From assembly GCA_016490735.1 (NCBI GenBank), contig JAEMWC010000652.1:62001-126000 (forward strand): a stretch of DNA of 64,000 nt, in the 5' to 3' direction. A program made the translations under genes and the position numbers. Below, piece by piece: positions 21,342-32,836 of the stretch. Position 1 is the stretch's first letter. Every line of letters starts with the position of its first letter. The stretch is from Pachyseris speciosa. Its lineage: Eukaryota; Cnidaria; Anthozoa; Scleractinia; Pachyseridae. Below the pieces are notes generated by a model. It saw only the letters and a program-made list of their open reading frames with translations, made no database searches and had not been told where the DNA came from.

Positions 21342-22528
21342 GTATTTCTTATTTATAATTATTTATAATTTTTGGTTTGTTTCCTTAAACATGGTATCAA
21401 AAAAATTCCCAATTATTTCTCCACAAGTTGTGGTCAAGTTTTTGACATTCAAAGTTACTACAGCAACAGTAGAGCCTCTTAGAAACACCCGTAAATTTGA
21501 GTTTATGTGCCTATAACTCAAAAACGAGTCGGATGGCCCCACAATCAGCATACAGAGATTCATCCTTCTGCAAAGTTTAAAACAAAAAATAGGTACATAG
21601 GGTTCAGAGCCACCTTAATTTTTCGATAATTTAAAGGGAGATAATGTCAAACGGAAAGTAGTGATTAACGACCATGCTAATGGTGTCTGAAAATGTTGGA
21701 CATTGCATCTTTTAATAAAGCTCTTAAGGTTGTCTGGATTAAAAAATATCTTTACCCAGGAAACAACGGTAAGTGGAAATGTTTATTTGATTTGCAACTC
21801 GAAAAAATCGGAGGTAATGCACTGCCAAAAGGGAACCTTTATATATCTAGACGGGTGAGCTCATTTTTCACGAATGGTTTTTTTTTTATTGTCATATTAA
21901 CATGTTAGAAGCCGCGTTTTAACTTGTTTCTATATCAAATAGATAAATCTAGCACTGAAAATTGGATGTCAATGTTAATAGAAGCTTTCTAATTATCTGC
22001 CTTTAAGGTGGGGGTAAATGTAAATTTGTGTGAAATTTGAAGGAGTTTGAAGAAGGGATTGTAATGAAGTAAAAATGTTTTGAAACACTTCCAGTTAGTT
22101 GACACCCCACAAGGGCGCTGCAGGTTGCTGGGGGAACTGTCTGCTAATTTCTAACTTCAAATTACAATTTTAAACCTTCATTAAATCTTCCAAATTTCCG
22201 ATTTCCCTCAAAATATCCCACAACATAGCTTTGTGAGATGAGCAGAGGGATTTTTGATTGCTCAGTGAAACGTGAAATCCATGTGAAGTGGCTAAAACAG
22301 GATGTTTAGGTTAACTCCTGCCTTAATATATACCTACCTTAAGTTTGTTTACTATTGCTTTGACTTTCTTTCCACCTCACCCCCCTCCATCAAACACACA
22401 AAAACAAACATGCCGCGCATTCTCTTTTGTGACCTTCCACCAAAACCGTAAGAAAAGTTTCTCTACGCTAGAAGAGATACAAGCTGGAAAACTCGATAAC
22501 AGCAAATATGAAAACATTCTGGGCTGAG
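21342..22528. other. Unassigned sequence
   Basis: AT-rich, with no gene or repeat recognised. The short frames (21693-21908 and others) have no familiar motif. Confidence 0.5.
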
Positions 22529-22631
22529 TTGCTCGAGGCATGGTTAGCGCTAACCATTGGTTAAGATGTATTAAAACCTATAGGTTGTCATGGTATTTAA
22601 CCCGGGTTAGCGCTAACTATGCTTCGAGCAA
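22529..22631. mobile_element. Small inverted-repeat MITE (~103 bp)
   Basis: ttgctcgaggcatggttagc… at the left pairs with …gctaactatgcttcgagcaa at the right over about 27 bp with two mismatches, around a ~48-bp AT-rich middle. The inner TAGCGCTA palindrome occurs in both arms. No unambiguous target duplication. Confidence 0.6.
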
Positions 22632-22732
22632 GTGGGCCCTGGTCACAATCTTATTAACGACTGGTTGATATTGTGAGATAAAGAACAAGAACGTTTACTC
22701 TATCTAGTAGGTAGCGCAAGACGACATCTAAA

Positions 22733-22800
22733 CAAATCAAATCAAATAACTTTATTTATCCACGGTATTCTCATCAAGTAAACTGGGTACTACTTAAAAA
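22733..22800 (-). repeat. LINE/SINE 3' tail, (GATTT)n
   Basis: On the minus strand, gagaataccgtggataaata followed by AAGTT and ATTTGATTTGATTTG. An AATAAA-containing end with a five-base simple repeat is typical of cnidarian CR1-like 3' ends. No coding part is attached. Confidence 0.5.
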
Positions 22801-25800
22801 TACTAGTTACAGAATTCACAAATGTGGATTCACAAATGCGTGTCCCGGAGATCTTGCGCGCGCTGTCCTTTGCCTTTTGTAAACTACCGTTCACACCAAT
22901 CAAATAGATAGAGAGCTTAGTCACTCCTAAAATAAGCACAGGCTGATTTCTAGTGCTCTTGTTCTTCTTATGTCCGTTAAAAGGCTGCCTCTCCTCATTT
23001 GCTTCCACTGTAAACTGCAGAATAGAACAAACCAAATGCCTTCCTGGTCGCCTTAATCTCGTTTTCTGTTTTTGACTTATTCGATCTGGAACCTAAGGCT
23101 TTCCTTTAGAACAGACTGGTGTCACTCCAAGTCCAATAGTACACATTAGTGGGCCGTCTTTGAGCGCTCCTAGCACTACGCCAAACTCACAAGGTCGCGG
23201 TTAAAAAAAAAAAAAAACAGTTGAACGTGCCTGGTAATGTGCTTTGGTTTTAGAGCCTACGAGAACAATGTCCAGGCGATAGGGCCAAAATGCTCAGTGA
23301 GTACAGTAAGGGCGCATGGGACCTCTTCTTCCCAGTCTCCAACTTTTTCACGACTGCTTCGCTTACTTGCTTTACTGGGAGATGGTTACCTTCGTGTATT
23401 GTACCTAAAATGGTGGTATTTTGTGATCTTGCCAATACACTTTGATTCATCAAAAGCGCTACAGTGTATTTATAAGAAGTGCAGTACTTCCTTGCAACCA
23501 TACGGTTTGTCACTGATACGACAAGCTAGGCTAGCCATGTATGTTCTCAATGTGACATTTCTAACGCGTTCACTGTACTTGTTCCAAGACTCATACAAAG
23601 TTAAACCTATACCTACTATGGATTTGCATTAGGTGATTCGTCTTATAATAAAAGTGTTGTACGACATAACTTCCATACAATATCATGACTGAAGTTAATT
23701 CAAAAGTTGCGCCTTATTATGGGACTCAAGACTCAAGCACCCATACCGGTTGAACGTATAACTGGATAGCTTTCAGTGCCATGTGCGGTAATAATACCCG
23801 CATTTTACTCAAGGACTTGAGCGTTAGAGCTGCATTGCATTGCAAGGCGTTGCTTTCAAGATGTCTGGGAGAAACGTTTATTAATGCCCTATCAAGGATA
23901 ACAATTTTCGCGTAAGGCAGAGCAGTCAGAAAAACTGGACGACCATCAAATGTACTGGGTTGTTTTCTGTCCCTTTCTCTAACCGCCACATTTTACCCTC
24001 GTGTAGCATCTCTTTTTTTATTCTCTGCCTTTTATCAAGGCTTAGCCACAGCTGCGCGATAAGCACAAGGACCAGCAAAACGCGGGGCATCCAGGGTGAG
24101 ATACGCCGCCAGCATATCCTAATTTTGTGCTTGTTCTGATCTCGGCAGCTCCAATGGGCAAATAAGCAATATGAAAATCAATATACCCACGCGCAGTGAT
24201 GACGAATGAGTTACTTAATACTAGTGCTAAATTATTTCACGCCGGTTCCCATAAGTGAAGTAACGACAAGGCCAAGCATAAGAAAAGACAGAAGCTTCTT
24301 GTCTTGTGCCTACGCTCACTAGTTGACCTGGATCTTATCCCGGCATCGCAAATCATCGCCTGACTTTTATTAGCTTGTGGTTTTACTTTAAGCACAACTG
24401 TGTGCCAAGAAAGAACAAAAAAAAAACAAAAATTTGGCGATCCACCAAGAAATTTAAAAGTACCTTGGTAAACGTAGATTAAAGGAAAACCGCACATAAC
24501 ATATAGATGATTATGTTAGGCAAAGACAACTCTCAATAATTCGCCTAGTAAAAAAGGAGAGAAAAATAAGACAGCATGTGAGCTTTTTCTTTGCCTTATC
24601 ACTTAAGCGAAATATTGGGTTGAACGTTTTGAACACAACGACCGTTTTCTTTCTTTGTATTTTTTTCGTTGAATAGAAGACCTCCACTAGCTAAGCAACG
24701 CAGCACTTAAGAACAGAGATTTGCGTGTAAGGGTACGTACTTTTTTAAAAGCTTAATAGCCTTTTAAGTGCTATTAGTAAACAATGTCTCACGCCAAGCG
24801 GCACAAAAAACGCTCAAGCCATTTAGGCGACCATCTTGAATGAATGAAGCTCTTGAGTTCAATCATTAAAGCACCCAGCCTTCCTGTGTTAAGTTGCTTG
24901 AGAATAGTAATTAGCACATAATGACCTTATTTTGGTTTCAGACCATGTCACGAAACAGTCAATTTTGTTCCTGTTTTTATTATTGTGTTAGTCGTCCTAT
25001 TTTCTCCCAATTCAGGTTGCTTCAGCGGTTTTGCACAAAGTTTCACGGACCACACACACACAAAAAGAAAAACCTCGGAAATTTCTTGTTTGTGTTCTTG
25101 TCATCTTTAAGGTCGTCTGAGAAAAGCTCTCAGTCTGTTTTCTCAAGAATAAAGAAAGGAAATCACTAAGTTTCTTTGTATATTATTTGTAAGCAGGAAA
25201 ACTAAAAATAGATCCTCCGCAATTCACAAAGGGGTGAGTATTCTAAGGCGTCTCTTGTCTCTAATGTAAAATAACTGGTGGCAAATATCCACCCTTTGAC
25301 ACTGTTGAATAGCCAGACGCGATGAGCCTAACTCCAAGAGTATTTCAAGTGTTTTGTGTTTTTATCCAGTAAGTGGGCACGCTATGCGTGTTACAACGGA
25401 TTCTCCCTACTGAACTCCACAAGTTAGTCACACACTTCTTAAGAGAATATGCTTGCTTATCATTGGGATTACTCCTTGTGTTTATGACTTTCTAAATTCT
25501 CCCAATCCCTTTGCTTGCTTTCGTATTGTTATTTCAGGAAGAAATTAGACTTTTGTTCAAGTCCCATCTTCTTTGCGAGAGTTCAGTTTGTATATTTTCT
25601 TGCGAATTTTTGTGCTCATCATACGGACTATTCCTGTAGGCCGCAACCTTTTTTATTATTCATTTATTCTTTTTTATTATTATTAGCTTGGTTCCTGAGT
25701 ATGGATGTTGTAAGATTATTAACAGAGCTACAAGGGTTAAAGTGTGGATTCTCCTTTAGTTACTAGACTCCACAAATTTACTGCATTCGGCATTCCTCGT

Positions 25801-26513
25801 GCGAGGTTTAGCTTGTTTATGAGGATTACAATACCAGTGGTTATGATTTTCATTATTCACCTCATTAATTTGCTTGGTTACCCATTGGTATTCTGGCGAA
25901 AAGTTTTGATTTTAAAAATATCCTAGGATCATGGACAACGCGTTTGGATTAATTGGCACAAGGACTGAGAGATAGAAGCTCTTGAGAAAAATAATCAATC
26001 ACAAGAACTTTACAATTATTTACAGCACCTTCTAAGAACAAAAATGAACTAAAGGAGTATCCGTTTTCTAATTCCACGTTACTAAACTCACAATCGTTCG
26101 CCGAAAATCCGAAAATATGTGTTTCTATCTGTTAAGGAAGGCAAACTGAAACTTATTTTTTGATTGCACTCACGTGATAAGACGGCCATGTTGGTGCCGA
26201 AACAATAGAAAAATGTAGCTCAAGGTTTGCATAATAATAGAGTCAAATTCCCAAAAGACTTTCGCTATTGTTCTTTCCAACAACATGGCCACCGTGACGT
26301 CAGGTGCAATCAAAGAATAATAAACTTTTTGTTGGTATATTTTTTTCAAATTGTGGCCTGCGTAATCCTGAAGTATGAACATTCAAATGACAGTTAATCA
26401 GCAGACCAGGTGTTGTTGTTGGCCATATTCTTTGGAAAAGTTAACTGTAACTTTTGAGTCTGAAGATAAAAGTAAAACTGTGACCATTCAAATCAACGCT
26501 TCTGAGCCGCAAA
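22801..26513. other. Unassigned sequence
   Basis: No recognisable gene. Open frames up to 131 codons (23237-23632) show no known motif, and overlapping frames on the other strand are equally long. An A-run lies at 23203-23217. Confidence 0.45.
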
Positions 26514-26515
26514 TA

Positions 26516-26750
26516 GTCCAGTTTCGAGAATGAAAGCACTGAGAACGCATTTGCACAGCGTTAGCCTTTACCGTAAGTAAAATATTCACAAATACCGGCG
26601 GGAAGATGCCACAAATTTGAAAATTAAACAATTGACAGAACTGTGAACAGGTCATCTTCTCTCTGGAATTTGTGAATATTTTACTTTAGGTCGAGGCCAA
26701 CCCTGTACAAATGCGTTCTCAGTGCGGTCATGGCGAACTCAAAACTGGAC
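26516..26750. mobile_element. Inverted-repeat MITE with TA flanks
   Basis: Left arm gtccagtttcgag… with gcactgagaacgcatttg and aagtaaaatattcacaaat; the right arm is a diverged (~80%) complement of the same blocks. TA occurs on both sides (26514-26515, 26751-26752), compatible with a Tc1/mariner-type target, though TA alone is weak evidence. About 235 bp, no coding capacity. Confidence 0.65.
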
Positions 26751-26752
26751 TA

Positions 26753-29529
26753 TTACTATGACTTTGTTGAGAATGTTGTTGAAGTTGGTGGTACGTGATG
26801 AAATCCTAAATCAGTGAAGTCCTTTATTCTCATTGAAGTCCTCAGGGGTAGTGAAGAGTGCTTTAATGTTCCTCTCTTACACTGATAAGGTGGGTCTTCT
26901 CACGCCCACCTTATAACTTACGTTACCATTCAAATTGAAGCCATATCATTCTGTTGAACAGTGACATTTCCTGTTTGTATCCCAAAATTTTTTTTTCACT
27001 AGGTCTAAGTAAAGCAACTTTTGTACTTGAGAAAAGTAACCACAACTGCGACATTTCCATTGCAACTTTAGCGTTTCCCAAGCTCGTAGACTTGTGCAAA
27101 TTTATACCAAAAGCAGAAATACTAACCTCACTAGGGCATTCGCTTAGCACACGCACTTACATTACCAGTGGCCACAAAGGATTTTTGAAGAGTTGCCAAA
27201 TCATTTTATGTTGGTAGTTGGTCAGTTTTAGTATTTCCGAGGTCTTTATAATATAATTCCCTGAATATTTAACCCCCAAAACGTGACCAGTTTTTCGCTT
27301 TCTAACAAGTACTCCTTTAATGTCCTCTTGGAAACTCTTCAAACCTTCAGCAAAAATTCTACTAATTTTTGGAATTTCAGGCAGAAGGCATGAAACTTTA
27401 AAGTTACACTTGTTTTGAAAAATGGAAAAATCATTAAGGGTGTAGTTGCTAGCAATTTTAAGGCATTGACAAATTTTCGTGGACATCATTTGACATTGTA
27501 TAAACATTTTAATCAAAAAATCTAATCCTTAATAACATTTAACCGAATTCGTGAAGCTGTCTTAAGTGAAGATGAAAGCATTACCTCTAAGCAATTCACT
27601 TTTGTCTCGAAAACTTCTCAGGACACATCCTGTCCTAAACGAATAAGGTCCCTGTTTCTTCTTTTTATGTCAAGAAGAAACCCTCGATTTTAAGATACAT
27701 ATCAGCTATGCCCTCACTGATTACGTACCATCTACCCTCTGCAGACCCTTAACAAAATATAAAAAATCTGGATCAAGGAAAAGACAACGAGCAAACGACA
27801 CCACAAGAAAGTACTGATCAAATAGTGTGTTCTAAAATGTCAAGCAAACGGAATAACAAGTATATATAAAAGTAGTTAGCAAGAAAAACGTACTTTAAAG
27901 TATCAGCACTAAAAGTTGTTTTGGTTTATTTATTTAAGTTTGAGCGAAATACTGAAATCCTGCATTGGCAGGAAAACAAGGCAGATATTCTAGAACTTTG
28001 CAGTTTGTCCGAAGCCTAACTGACAAATATTTCCAGTAGGTTATGATTTCCCTTCAAAACGATCTGGTACAGTTTGCAGAGATATGTTGATATTTCCATA
28101 CCAAGGTTGTGTTACAGTGTTATGCAGTTGACCATAACCAGCAAAATATCATTCAAGGAAAATTGAGTAAAGTTGCACGGGTGCTCGAAGAGATGATGAC
28201 GTTTTAATGGACTTGGCGATACATATAGAATCTATTCTGCCCGCAATACATGTTGCGTTTCGAGAATGTTTTAACCAAGGATTGGATTCCCAAACAGACA
28301 CATCCAGTTGTGGTTCCTATTTAGTCTGCATGACAGGTTGCTTTTCGACTCAACCGTGAACGTTGCAATCAGTCAACTTTATCATAGCTAAGAAGCAACC
28401 GAAACATTTGTCTTAAAAGCATGTTGGAAGGAACATGGAGTCAGAATTCAGTATACGTACAGAAAATATTTTGTTCTCGATAAGAAAGGGAAGGAAAGCG
28501 AAAGAGAGAGGAAAACGATCACTACATTTGAGTTCCATTCAAGATGTGTGTTTGTAAATAATATTGAACATAAATGTTAGAGAAAGATTTAGGTTGCCAA
28601 GATGCCTACGAATTGAATGAGGTTTCAATTAAACTGCATTCGTTTAAAACGTAGGTTATATCGCAAAGACGTTACTAACGAGTAAACGCTGGACTCTTCG
28701 ATGTGTAGAGTCAGATCAGAAACAGATTTTTTAACTGGTTTGTATGGAAGGATTGGGATTCCATTGAGAATAAATCAACCAAGCTTTTTAGATTGGAGAT
28801 TGCAATCGATTGAAAACTCTCAGTTCAGAAAATAAATATTTTACATATTTTATTTTTGAGGTAAGCCACATATCCGTTTGTTTCAAGCTGCAAAAAAAAA
28901 AAAAAAAAAAAAGAAATTGGCAGTTTTCCTATGCGAAAACATTGTTTTGATACCGAAGCCCACAAGGTCACTGGTGATCAATTCTTTACAATTATCATCG
29001 GCACTTCTTCGTGGCAAGAATTTACTTGTAAACAGTATAAACCACTGTGAAAATTTGACCAATACACCAACGCACAACTTAACACAACAGTTCACATTGG
29101 GTAAAGTGCTGGGAATAAAACCTATCAGTGTGTTCCTGAATAGAAGAGTGGGGGCCAAAATGGTTCCTTAAAAGAGCGTTACCGTGTAGCTGCTGATGAA
29201 GACTATGCACCGACCTTGAGAGTTTTCCTAAAATCGTTCGCTGGGAGTTGAAAACTTGCAAGCCCAGCCAAAGGACACGACTATCTGACGCTTGCTGTCC
29301 TTTTTACAACATATTCTCATGGTCAACTATGAAGTTACCTCTGCCAATATCGAGCGAGAATGCAATAAAGATTTGGACATAAAATTCAAGAGAAGTGAGA
29401 CAAGATAAAAGCGTTTGAAAAAGGTCTGTAAAACTTAGCTGGCAAATCAGCTTAGAAGACATTTTATTGCAGTGAGTTATTTTTCCACTCAGGAATGTTG
29501 ACGACAGCAATTTGCAACAATTGCTTATA
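26753..29529. other. Unassigned sequence
   Basis: No recognised gene or repeat family. An A-run of about 20 lies at 28892-28911. Frames at 26954-27217, 27157-27516 and 28878-29171 are unrecognised and partly low in complexity. Confidence 0.45.
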
Positions 29530-29948
29530 ACATAACGAGCCAGAGGTTCTTAGCAACCACAAAAATACCTCTGGATCCCGCTGAGATAGGGGGCAATTTG
29601 CCACCAATCTCAGCAGGATATCCAGCTACTCTGAACATTCCAGTGTAATCGAATCGCTTCTGGCACTCGTTTCTGTTTGATATGGGGCGTCAATTTTCAC
29701 GCTTATCTGTCATAATCCTTAAACGTGAACGTTTATTTATGGCGAGAGTTTAATTAAATTCTATCTTTAGACCTGATGCACACGAAACATGACTGCGGGA
29801 ACGGGAAAACGAAACCCAATAGTTTGTTTTGGTTTTGATGAATTAGTCTTGAAGTAGGCTCACCGGTTCCAGAAAATAGCACTAAATTACAACCAAAGGC
29901 TCGAGTTTTCTTTGTTTCTCTTTCGTATGCAATATGGGAAAAACAATA

Positions 29949-30160
29949 GGGCTGTTTATACGAGAGAAAATAAGCCGCGGCTTACATAAGACGCGAAAGG
30001 AACCATTTATACGAGTAAAAACACCAAGCTAGGCCAGGATAAGCCGGAGCTTGAGAAAGCCGTGAACACAGATTTTGTACCATTTATACGGAGTGTTCGC
30101 GTCTCATGTAAGCCGTGGCCAGAGTAAGCCGCGGCTTATTTTCTCTCGTATAAACGGCCC
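29949..30160. mobile_element. Inverted-repeat MITE ending GGGC(T/C)GTTTATACGAG
   Basis: The ~37-bp terminal repeats match except for one base, running from gggctgtttatacgagagaa to its inverse, with aataagccgcggctta in both. Inner blocks (aagacgcga, ccatttatacg) are also inverted. Flanks allow a TA duplication, or AAT if the repeat is extended by one base. About 212 bp, non-coding. Confidence 0.75.
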
Positions 30161-30772
30161 TAATGTGTTTTGTTTTTGGAGGGAGATATATCTCTTTTGA
30201 ACGCTAATTAAAATTCGCTCGTATTCCTAAATCAAACATACTTGCAATACATGGTAATAGTGAACATATTTGCGATGTTAATTTACACAAATCAGTCTGC
30301 AATTATTACCCTTCTTGAACACCGTGAAAGTAAATTAACATCACTGAGCTAAAATAATTCGCTTCAATACGTGATATCGTTGCGTGCTCATGAACAGAAC
30401 TTTTACTATCCGTACGGTTTCCCTAGGAACTGATAAAATTCTCGTTGAATAATTCCTCAATAATCTCGGCAAACGTCGAAGTGGAAGTTTCAGTATTCGA
30501 CTTCCGAAACCGACCTTGGCAGGAAAAGCGACAACGGCGACTGTATCGAAATCATCATTTTAAAATATAACTTCTCCTTTTTCTAATTCTTTCCCGATTG
30601 TTAAAATTTGTTTAACTTGGAAAATGCTGGCGAACTGTCCAAGGACTAAATTATTCTGAAGGGCATTAAAGTAAGGAAAACGTTCTCGAAAAATACAGTC
30701 ATCCGAACGCGTTATTGTTCTGCAAAGAAATGTACCAAATGTAAAACGTTTTGGTCATTAAACCTGCTTACA

Positions 30773-31740
30773 ACATTTGCCTAGATTTTTATCTGCACTT
30801 CATAAAACTGTTCATGTTATATATCCCAGAAGCGCTCAGGCATACAGTGATGCCAGGACTTCAACCTGGATGAACCAGAAAAGATATTGAACATTTTCCT
30901 AGATTTTTGTCTGCACTTCAAAAAACTGTTTATGTTATATATCCCAGAAGCACTCAGGCATACAGTGATGCCAGGACCTCAACCTGGCTGAACCAGAAAA
31001 GATATAGAACATTTGCCAAAATTTTTATCTGCATTTCCAAAAAAACCTGTTATGTTAAATATCTCAGAAGCGCTCAGGCATACAGTGATGCCAGGACTTC
31101 AACCTGGATGAACCAGAAAAGATATTGAACATTTTCCTAGATTTTTGTCCGCACTTCAAAAAACTGTTCATGTTATATATCCCAGAGGCACTCAGGCATA
31201 CAGTGATGCCAGGACCTCAACCTGGCTGAACCAGAAAAGATATAGAACATTTGCCAAAATTTTTATCTGCATTTCCAAAAAAACCTGTTATGTTAAATAT
31301 CTCAGAAGCGCTCAGGCATACAGTGATGCCAGGACTTCAACCTGGATGAACCAGAAAAGATATTGAACATTTTCCTAGATTTTTGTCCGCACTTCAAAAA
31401 ACTGTTCATGTTATATATCCCAGAGGCACTCAGGCATACAGTGATGCCAGGACCTCAACCTGGCTGAACCAGAAAAGATATAGAACATTTGCCTACATTT
31501 TTATCTGCGCTTCAAAAAATGTTCATGTTATATATCCCAGAAGCGCTCAGGCATACAGTGATGCCAGGACTTCAACCTGGATGAACCAGAAAAGATATTG
31601 AACATTTTCCTAGATTTTTATCTGCACTTCATAAAACTTTTCATGTTATATATCCCAGAAGCACTCAGGCATACAGTGATGCCAGGACCTCAACCTGGAT
31701 GAACCAGAAAAGATATAGAACATTTTCCTAAATTTTTATC
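30773..31740. repeat. 119-bp tandem repeat, about 8 copies
   Basis: Each unit runs aacatttNcctagattttta… tctgcacttc… gttatatatcccagaagc… ctcaggcatacagtgatgcc… acctggatgaaccagaaaag. Units alternate between two variants (aacattttcct with cttcaacctggatg, and aacatttgcca with cctcaacctggctg), so the true period over much of the array is a ~238-bp dimer. CCAGG and CCTGG within each unit can pair as a small hairpin. Because the unit is short of stop codons in one frame, 73-codon frames arise repeatedly. These are not genes. Confidence 0.85.
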
Positions 31741-32836
31741 TGCAAGTTACATATGCTAAATCACTTGAATATTTTACTATTGCTATTTTCCACGCACAAA
31801 CAAACACAGAGTCCTAAACTCCTTGGTAGTTTGAAAAGGCTTTCAGAAGTTGTTTCTAGACGACAATATATTCTCCAACGATAATTTTCAATTTTCAAAC
31901 TGCCACTATTTTAATCACCACCATAAGTGGAAGAAATAGTCGCCAGATAATATATTTGTGCTTTGACAGAGAGCAGCTATGTAAAAGATATAAGTACCCA
32001 TATCCAGTTATAAAGACAAAATAAGAAGCCGCCCACTTCCGCGCCCCCTCACCAGCCCAATCTTCATTATCGTGGATCGATGACGAGTGCGCGCGTATTT
32101 CGCGGCTTCATATTTAATTTGCCGCCAGATTATAATTAATTTGCCGCCGGAATATACATGAACTTTGCTACATATACATAAATACGCTTGAACAGAAAGA
32201 TTACCGCTCAACAATGGTCCGAAACCGAAGGAATTCCAACTCAATCAAATCTTACAGAAAATTTACATTAGATTATAATCCCAGGGAAAATGTCGTGGGC
32301 GATTCCTACCAAACGTACCAATGTAACAAAATCGAAAGTTACGTCGATCTTACCTCTTACGTTCGTATTTCCGCTTTAAAAATTGTCTGAAGGCGATTTA
32401 CTTCGGCTTAAAATATAGTTACAACTTACCAAAGTCCATTGCACGGCAATGAAATCACCCGGTTAAACAGAATTTCAGCCTGAGAAGGCGTCACTCTCTG
32501 TAATTTCTGTGCATCACATACCGAGATATGCCGATTATCCCCTCGAAAATCTCAACGAATCGCTAAAGCATAACATTTGACAAAACTAGCGTTTCATCGT
32601 ACAACTAAAACCATAAAATGCCATAAGAACAAGGCGTAAGCGTGCCGCGTGCCGGTAAATTAAATTCTGCCGCTGAAGCGCAAAAACAATACTTCTTTCA
32701 AGGTGTGCTAAGATGCTCCTGCAGTGAAACCACAAATGGAGTACGTTGACGGCTCTAATGCAGACTTATAACGTCACTCCTTAGCAACCAGACTTGGGAG
32801 ATTTTTTAACTTCCGGTTATCTCTGGCTCGTTATGT

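Larger units (their letters stand above)
29530..32836. other. Possible 3.3-kb element bounded by 16-bp inverted repeats
   Basis: ACATAACGAGCCAGAG at 29530-29545 has an exact inverse at 32821-32836. The interval contains a MITE and a minisatellite but no transposase, and no target duplication is visible. A 16-bp match of this kind could arise by chance about once in a window this size, so this is tentative. Confidence 0.25.

Noticed and set aside
29185..29205. A second hammerhead-like CTGATGA at about 29191
   Set aside because: It reads CTGATGAAG with no matching stem II, no GAAAC and no cleavage triplet in position.
30907..31601. Three 72-73-codon frames in tandem that could look like a repeat protein
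   Set aside because: The unit is 119 bp, not a multiple of three, so the frame shifts between units. The frames are by-products of the minisatellite.
30773..31740. Possible CRISPR array
   Set aside because: Units are contiguous 119-bp repeats without unique spacers, in a eukaryotic setting.
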